Assembly (NCBI GenBank): GCA_903866255.1
Contig: CAIPMW010000045.1
Coordinates: 1 to 58,068, forward strand
Length of the DNA: 58,068 nucleotides
DNA from: an uncultured Chlorobiaceae bacterium
GTDB lineage: Bacteria > Bacteroidota > Chlorobiia > Chlorobiales > Chlorobiaceae
Direction: 5' to 3'
Positions 53,812 to 58,068 of the stretch are shown here, piece after piece. Each line of letters opens with the position of its first letter. The first letter of the stretch is position 1. Both the position numbers and the translations under genes were made by a program. Below the pieces are notes generated by a model. That model did no database searches. It was given only the letters and a program-made list of their open reading frames with translations, and was not told the origin of the DNA.

Positions 53812-56800
53812 ATGGCCCTCACCAATCACGAACGTGTCGGCAAGGCACTGGCACAACTTAAAGCAGGTCTTTCGCCCTTTGTTGAGCGCGAGGTCAATGC
53901 TGCCATTGACGATAATGTGCTTACGATGCTGAGGCTGAAGAGCTTCGTTGATGACCCGATTCTTGTCAACAAAAGTATTGCTGAATGGGATGTGGCGCCG
54001 CTTTTGAAACTGATGTGGGATATCTGGAACGATGTGTTCCGTCATACCTTGGGCTTTTCGGAGCGCAGCCTTGTCTCGGAAATCCGTGACTGGCGCAACA
54101 AATGGGCCCATCAGGAGCCCTTCTCCAGCGATGATGCCTATCGTGCTTTGGACTCCATTGGTCGATTGCTTTCGGCTGTTTCAGCGCCGGAGGCCGATCT
54201 GGTGGAGAGGGCGAAGATGGAGTTGCTGCGTCTCCGTTTTGATGAGCAGGCACGGGGAGAGCGAAGAAAATCGTCCGGTATTGCGCTTGAAACCGGCGTA
54301 ACCGGAATGCTCAAGCCGTGGCGTGAGGTGGTGGTGCCGCATGACGATGTGGCCAGTGGGCGCTACCAGCAGGCTGAGTTTGCCGCCGATCTCTGGCAGG
54401 TGCATCTTGGTGAAGGTACCGACGAGTATCGTGACCCGGTGGAGTTTTTCCGCCGTACCTATCTGACCGAAAGTTTGAAGGAGATGCTGATTGGTGCCGT
54501 GCGACGCATGACCCAGGGGGGCGGCGATCCGGTGGTGCAGTTGCAGACCAACTTTGGTGGCGGCAAAACCCATTCGATGCTGGCGCTCTACCACCTTTTT
54601 TCCGGAGTTCCACCGACCGAGCTTGCCGGGGTTGATACTATTCTCTCCGCCACCGGTGTGAGCAGCGTGCCGAAGGTGAACCGTGTTGTTCTGGTGGGTA
54701 ACAAGATCTCTCCCGGCAATCCTGTGGTGAAGGGTGACGGGACGGTGGTGCGCACCCTTTGGGGTGAACTTGCGTGGCAGTTGGGCGGGAAAAAGGCTTA
54801 TGCCCGGGTGGCTGCTGATGACGAGATGGCTACCAGCCCCGGTGACCTGTTGCGTGAACTCTTTAATGAGTACAGCCCCTGCATGATTCTGATTGATGAG
54901 TGGGTAGCTTATGCCCGCCAGCTCCACGATCAGAGCGATCTTCCTGCGGGTGGTTTTGAGACGCAGTTCTCTTTTGCCCAAGTGCTGACCGAATCGGCCA
55001 AGTTAGCCAAAAATTGTCTGCTGGTTATCAGCTTGCCAGCTTCAGACACGACTGGCTCACCGCATACGCAGGCCAATGATGTGGAGGTGGGCGGTACCCG
55101 TGGCCGTGAGGCGCTCGACCGGTTGCGCAATGTTGTTGGGCGGGTGGAATCCTCCTGGCGGCCCGCGAGTGCTGAGGAGGGGTTTGAGATTGTGCGTCGT
55201 CGTCTCTTCCAGCCACTTGCTGACCCTGAGCAGTTCAAGCAGCGTGATGTGGTGGCGCGTGCCTTTGCTGATTTTTATCGCAGCCAGCAGGCCGAGTTTC
55301 CACCTGAGACGCGTGATGCCGGATATGAGCAGCGTATTAAGGCCGCTTATCCGATTCATCCTGAAATTTTCGACCGGCTCTACACCGATTGGTCAACGCT
55401 GGTGAAGTTCCAGCGCACGCGTGGCGTGCTGCGTCTGATGGCAGCGGTGATTCACAGCCTCTGGGAAAAGGGCGACCGCAACCCGCTTATTCTGCCAGCA
55501 AATGTCGCCATTGATGATCCTCGTGTACAGTCCGAATTGACCCGCTACCTCTCGGATAACTGGGTGCCGGTTATCGAAAAGGATGTTGATGGGCCAAACT
55601 CGCTCCCGCTTAAAATTGATAGTGACCAACCCAATCTTGGCAAGTATTCTGCCTGCCGCCGGGTCGCCCGTGCCATCTACATGGGCTCGGCACCGACTAC
55701 GGCGGCAGCGCACAAGGGAATCGAAGACCGGCAGGTGAAGCTGGGCTGCGTGATGCCCGGCGAATCACCGGCAATTTTTGGCGATGCCTTGCGACGTATG
55801 GCAAGTGCCGCCACCTATCTTTATCAGGACGGATCGCATTACTGGTATTCGACGCAGCCAACCGTAACCAAACTGGCCGAAGATCGCGCCGAACAGTTGA
55901 AGCGCGAGCCCGACAAGGTGGCCACTGAACTGGAAAAAAGGTTGCGCAAGGAGCTCGCCACTACCGGCGATTTCAACCGCATTCACCCGATGCCGCAAAG
56001 CGGTGCCGACGTGCCGGACGATCTGGATGCGCGTTTGGTCGTGTTGGGTATTGCCCACCCTTACAGCCGAGAAACCGGGAATGCTGCCGATTTGGCCGCA
56101 AAGGCAATTCTGGAGAACCGGGGCAATGCACCGCGTCTTTATCGCAACACACTGGTCTTTCTTGCCGCCGACAAAACCCGATTACAGGATCTTGACGAAG
56201 CCGCCCGGAAATACCTTGCCTGGCTCTCAATTCTTGATGAGCAGAAAAATCTCAACCTATCACCCTATCAGGTAACACAGGCCGAAAACCAGAAGAGCAG
56301 CGCAGAGAGCGCCGTTACCGCCCGCTTGCCTGAAACCTGGCAGTGGCTGCTGGTGCCGGTACAGAGCTCGCCGCAAGCGCCCATAACCTGGGAAGCATTG
56401 CGCCTCACTGGCAGCGACCCGCTGGCCGTGCGTGCCAGCAAGAAGCTTCGAACCGATGAACTTTTCCTCACCAGTTTTGCACCGACGCGCTTGCGGATGG
56501 AGCTCGACAAGATTCCACTTTGGCGTGGTGACCATGTGGCGGTAAAACAGCTTGTGGAGGATTTTGCCCGCTACCTCTACCTGCCGCGGCTCAAGAATTC
56601 GGCAGTACTGTTGGGGGCAATCAGTGCAGGCTTGAGCTTGCTCACCTGGCAGCAGGATAGCTTTGGTTTTGCCGACAGCTTTGATGAAGCCGCAGGTCGC
56701 TACAGGGGCTTGCGCAACGGCACTGTAGCTTTCCTTACTGAACCTCACTCACCTGAGCTTGTTGTGAAACCTGATATTGCCAGCAGGCAGATTGATGCAG

Positions 56801-57159
56801 AGCGTGCAGAACTATCAGTGCCCGCTCCTTTACCAGAAGGTGTAGAGAGCGGCGACGGCAGGGGCGGGACGGTGCAACAGGGCAACGGCTATCCTTTAGA
56901 GGCTCAGCCAATTGTTGCAACGAAGCCCAGGCGCTTTCACGGAACCGCCACCCTCGATGCCACCCGTGTTGGTCGTGATGCCAGCAAAATTGCCGAGGAG
57001 GTCATCGCTCATCTTGCAGGCATTGTTGGAGCACGAGTCAATGTCACCATAGAAATCGAAGCCGAATTACCCGATGGAGCCCCGGATAATGTCGTTCGTA
57101 CTGTAACCGAGAACAGCAGAACGCTGAAGTTTACCAGCCAGGGGTTTGAAAAGGAGTAG
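53812..57159 (+). CDS. Swt1-type HEPN-DUF499 ATPase
   Basis: An 1115-residue DUF499/COG1483-type ATPase. The N-terminal ~125 residues resemble the Swt1-family HEPN domain and contain WRNKWAHQE at about 94-102, which fits the HEPN R-x4-H ribonuclease motif. The P-loop is unusual, TNFGGGKTHSML near 243-254, with Walker B CMILIDEWVAYAR near 356. The C-terminal third ends in a small domain with VNVTIEIEAELPDGAPDNV. DUF499 and DUF1156 genes are known companions in predicted defence loci. It closes the five-gene operon. Confidence 0.9.
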   Translation: MALTNHERVGKALAQLKAGLSPFVEREVNAAIDDNVLTMLRLKSFVDDPILVNKSIAEWDVAPLLKLMWDIWNDVFRHTLGFSERSLVSEIRDWRNKWAHQEPFSSDDAYRALDSIGRLLSAVSAPEADLVERAKMELLRLRFDEQARGERRKSSGIALETGVTGMLKPWREVVVPHDDVASGRYQQAEFAADLWQVHLGEGTDEYRDPVEFFRRTYLTESLKEMLIGAVRRMTQGGGDPVVQLQTNFGGGKTHSMLALYHLFSGVPPTELAGVDTILSATGVSSVPKVNRVVLVGNKISPGNPVVKGDGTVVRTLWGELAWQLGGKKAYARVAADDEMATSPGDLLRELFNEYSPCMILIDEWVAYARQLHDQSDLPAGGFETQFSFAQVLTESAKLAKNCLLVISLPASDTTGSPHTQANDVEVGGTRGREALDRLRNVVGRVESSWRPASAEEGFEIVRRRLFQPLADPEQFKQRDVVARAFADFYRSQQAEFPPETRDAGYEQRIKAAYPIHPEIFDRLYTDWSTLVKFQRTRGVLRLMAAVIHSLWEKGDRNPLILPANVAIDDPRVQSELTRYLSDNWVPVIEKDVDGPNSLPLKIDSDQPNLGKYSACRRVARAIYMGSAPTTAAAHKGIEDRQVKLGCVMPGESPAIFGDALRRMASAATYLYQDGSHYWYSTQPTVTKLAEDRAEQLKREPDKVATELEKRLRKELATTGDFNRIHPMPQSGADVPDDLDARLVVLGIAHPYSRETGNAADLAAKAILENRGNAPRLYRNTLVFLAADKTRLQDLDEAARKYLAWLSILDEQKNLNLSPYQVTQAENQKSSAESAVTARLPETWQWLLVPVQSSPQAPITWEALRLTGSDPLAVRASKKLRTDELFLTSFAPTRLRMELDKIPLWRGDHVAVKQLVEDFARYLYLPRLKNSAVLLGAISAGLSLLTWQQDSFGFADSFDEAAGRYRGLRNGTVAFLTEPHSPELVVKPDIASRQIDAERAELSVPAPLPEGVESGDGRGGTVQQGNGYPLEAQPIVATKPRRFHGTATLDATRVGRDASKIAEEVIAHLAGIVGARVNVTIEIEAELPDGAPDNVVRTVTENSRTLKFTSQGFEKE

Positions 57160-57377
57160 CAGCTCCGTTATGGCAAATTGTAAACTCTAATCAAATCTCT
57201 CAAGGCTCCAGATTATAGCACCGGATATACCTGTAACGTCGATAACAATAAACTTGGGGAGTGGAATGAGGGAGAGAGTGCCATTTGCTGGGAATCATGG
57301 TAAACATCAGGCATCATTGTCCTATCTTGACATCAGTGATTATATTTTCTCCTTCGTAAAAGAGTTACCGCAATACT

Positions 57378-57983
57378 ATGAGAAAAACTATTGTTATTAC
57401 CGGCAGTACTCGCGGCATTGGGTTTGGGCTTGCGAACCAGTTTCTTGAGCGGGGATGCAATGTTGTGCTGAATGGCACTTCCCCGGAAGGTACGCTGAAG
57501 GCTCTGGAAGCTCTTCAGAGGTTTGCTGGACATGTTGCAGGTGTTTCCGCCGATATTCGTACCCGGGAAGGCATTTCAAATCTTTGTGAAGAGGCAATCG
57601 TCCGTTTTGGCCGGGTCGATATCTGGATAAATAATGCCGGTGTTGCCACTGAGATGCGCAATGTCTGGGAATTGGATAATGCTGTAATCAGTCATGTGCT
57701 CGGCGTTAATATTAACGGGGTGATCAATGGCACCATTATCCCTTTTTTACAGATGCAGAAGCAGGGAGGCGGGAAGATATTCAATATGGAAGGGCTTGGC
57801 AGTGACGGCTACATGCTTGACGGTATGACGATGTATGGCACAACCAAAAGAGCGATTTCTTACTTTACCCGCTCTTTTGCCCAGGAAGCACGCAAAACGT
57901 CGGTGCAGATAGGAACTCTCAGCCCTGGTATCCTGATTTCCCGGGAGAAATATAACGATGAAAGAAATATATTTATAAAATAA
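57378..57983 (+). CDS. Short-chain dehydrogenase, 3'-truncated by repeat
   Basis: A 201-residue SDR frame. It has the cofactor motif TGSTRGIGFGLA at residues 8-19, NNAG, and the catalytic YGTTK. Family members with this sequence style run to about 270 residues. Homology-like sequence ends at TLSPG, exactly where the 139 bp repeat begins (57928). The last 18 codons (ILISREKYNDERNIFIK) are translated repeat. The gene is therefore cut by the repeat, or the assembly is wrong here. The substrate is unknown. Confidence 0.8.
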   Translation: MRKTIVITGSTRGIGFGLANQFLERGCNVVLNGTSPEGTLKALEALQRFAGHVAGVSADIRTREGISNLCEEAIVRFGRVDIWINNAGVATEMRNVWELDNAVISHVLGVNINGVINGTIIPFLQMQKQGGGKIFNMEGLGSDGYMLDGMTMYGTTKRAISYFTRSFAQEARKTSVQIGTLSPGILISREKYNDERNIFIK

Positions 57984-58066
57984 AATACGTTACCATATAT
58001 TTATCCCTGATTTCCAAGAGAATGCAAGTTGTAATTATAACTATTTTTCCGAGCACAAGCTTTCTG
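57928..58066. repeat. Terminal inverted repeat, right copy
   Basis: Exact reverse complement of 1-139. It begins inside the Gly codon of the SDR gene. Two extra bases (58067-58068) continue past the part present at the left end, which shows that the repeat unit is longer than the window includes. Confidence 0.9.
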
Positions 58067-58068
58067 GG

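Noticed and set aside
45211-57159. Canonical DISARM or BREX system
   Set aside because: A DrmD-like helicase and a methylase are present, but no drmA, drmB or drmC partner is visible, and neither PglZ nor BrxC-type proteins appear. The gene set is different.
1-58068. CRISPR array, tRNA or rRNA genes
   Set aside because: No regularly spaced direct repeats, no T-loop-like GGTTCRA blocks in a cloverleaf context and no rRNA-like segments were noticed on reading the window.

Overview
This 58 kb window looks like a chromosomal segment of a Gram-negative bacterium. It has a TonB-dependent outer-membrane receptor, a lipoprotein signal, DapB-type lysine/cell-wall synthesis and a menaquinone (men) gene set. 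From the style of the proteins I infer a green sulfur bacterium (Chlorobium/Pelodictyon group); this is an impression from family resemblance, not a search. No rRNA, tRNA or CRISPR array was recognised. The two ends carry the same 139 bp sequence in opposite orientation, so the window probably stops inside copies of one repeated element.

Layout. 1-2817: left repeat copy, then a cobalamin riboswitch in front of a BtuB-like receptor. 3110-16140: mostly housekeeping genes: uvrB, a bifunctional (p)ppGpp synthetase/hydrolase, a LemA/TPM-domain trio, gcvT, ftsK, and on the minus strand an Nfu-type Fe-S scaffold, mrp and der. 16213-19957: a TetR regulator and a DevBCA-like export system (membrane fusion protein, permease, ATPase). 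20105-22942: small accessory genes, including a superinfection-immunity-family membrane protein, a SRPBCC protein, a histidine kinase wrecked by an in-frame stop and an internal deletion, and a DUF2934 protein. 23280-26326: parA, parB, dapB and a membrane protein. 26301-31620 (minus strand): menH-menB-menC and menE, split by a DUF4160/DUF2442 pair and dispersed repeats.

31766-57159 is a 25 kb accessory, defence-type island on the plus strand beside menH. Its first module is a nitrilase-fold protein, a winged-helix protein and a 1920-residue protein joining a ParA-like KGGVGRS ATPase, a PD-(D/E)XK nuclease-like domain, a NACHT NTPase, DUF4062, a second NACHT NTPase and a C-terminal FGE/C-type-lectin-like domain. 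A 1046-residue paralogue of its second half lies 2.3 kb downstream. Between the paralogues is a graveyard of small toxin/antitoxin-like genes (GxxExxY relic, DUF4160/DUF2442 in two orientations, RHH-ParE). The lectin-like ends of the paralogues are nearly identical except for a cluster of amino-acid-changing codons, the pattern expected of a diversity-generating-retroelement target; no reverse transcriptase is in the window.

The second module is a five-gene, overlapping operon (45211-57159): SNF2-type helicase with a DUF3883 end, SMC/ABC-type ATPase, HNH nuclease, DUF1156 DNA adenine methylase and a Swt1-type HEPN-DUF499 ATPase. It reads like a methylation-coupled restriction system with a Septu-like ATPase/HNH pair built into it. 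These two modules are the best candidates for a new biological system. 57378-58068: a short-chain dehydrogenase cut off by the right repeat copy.
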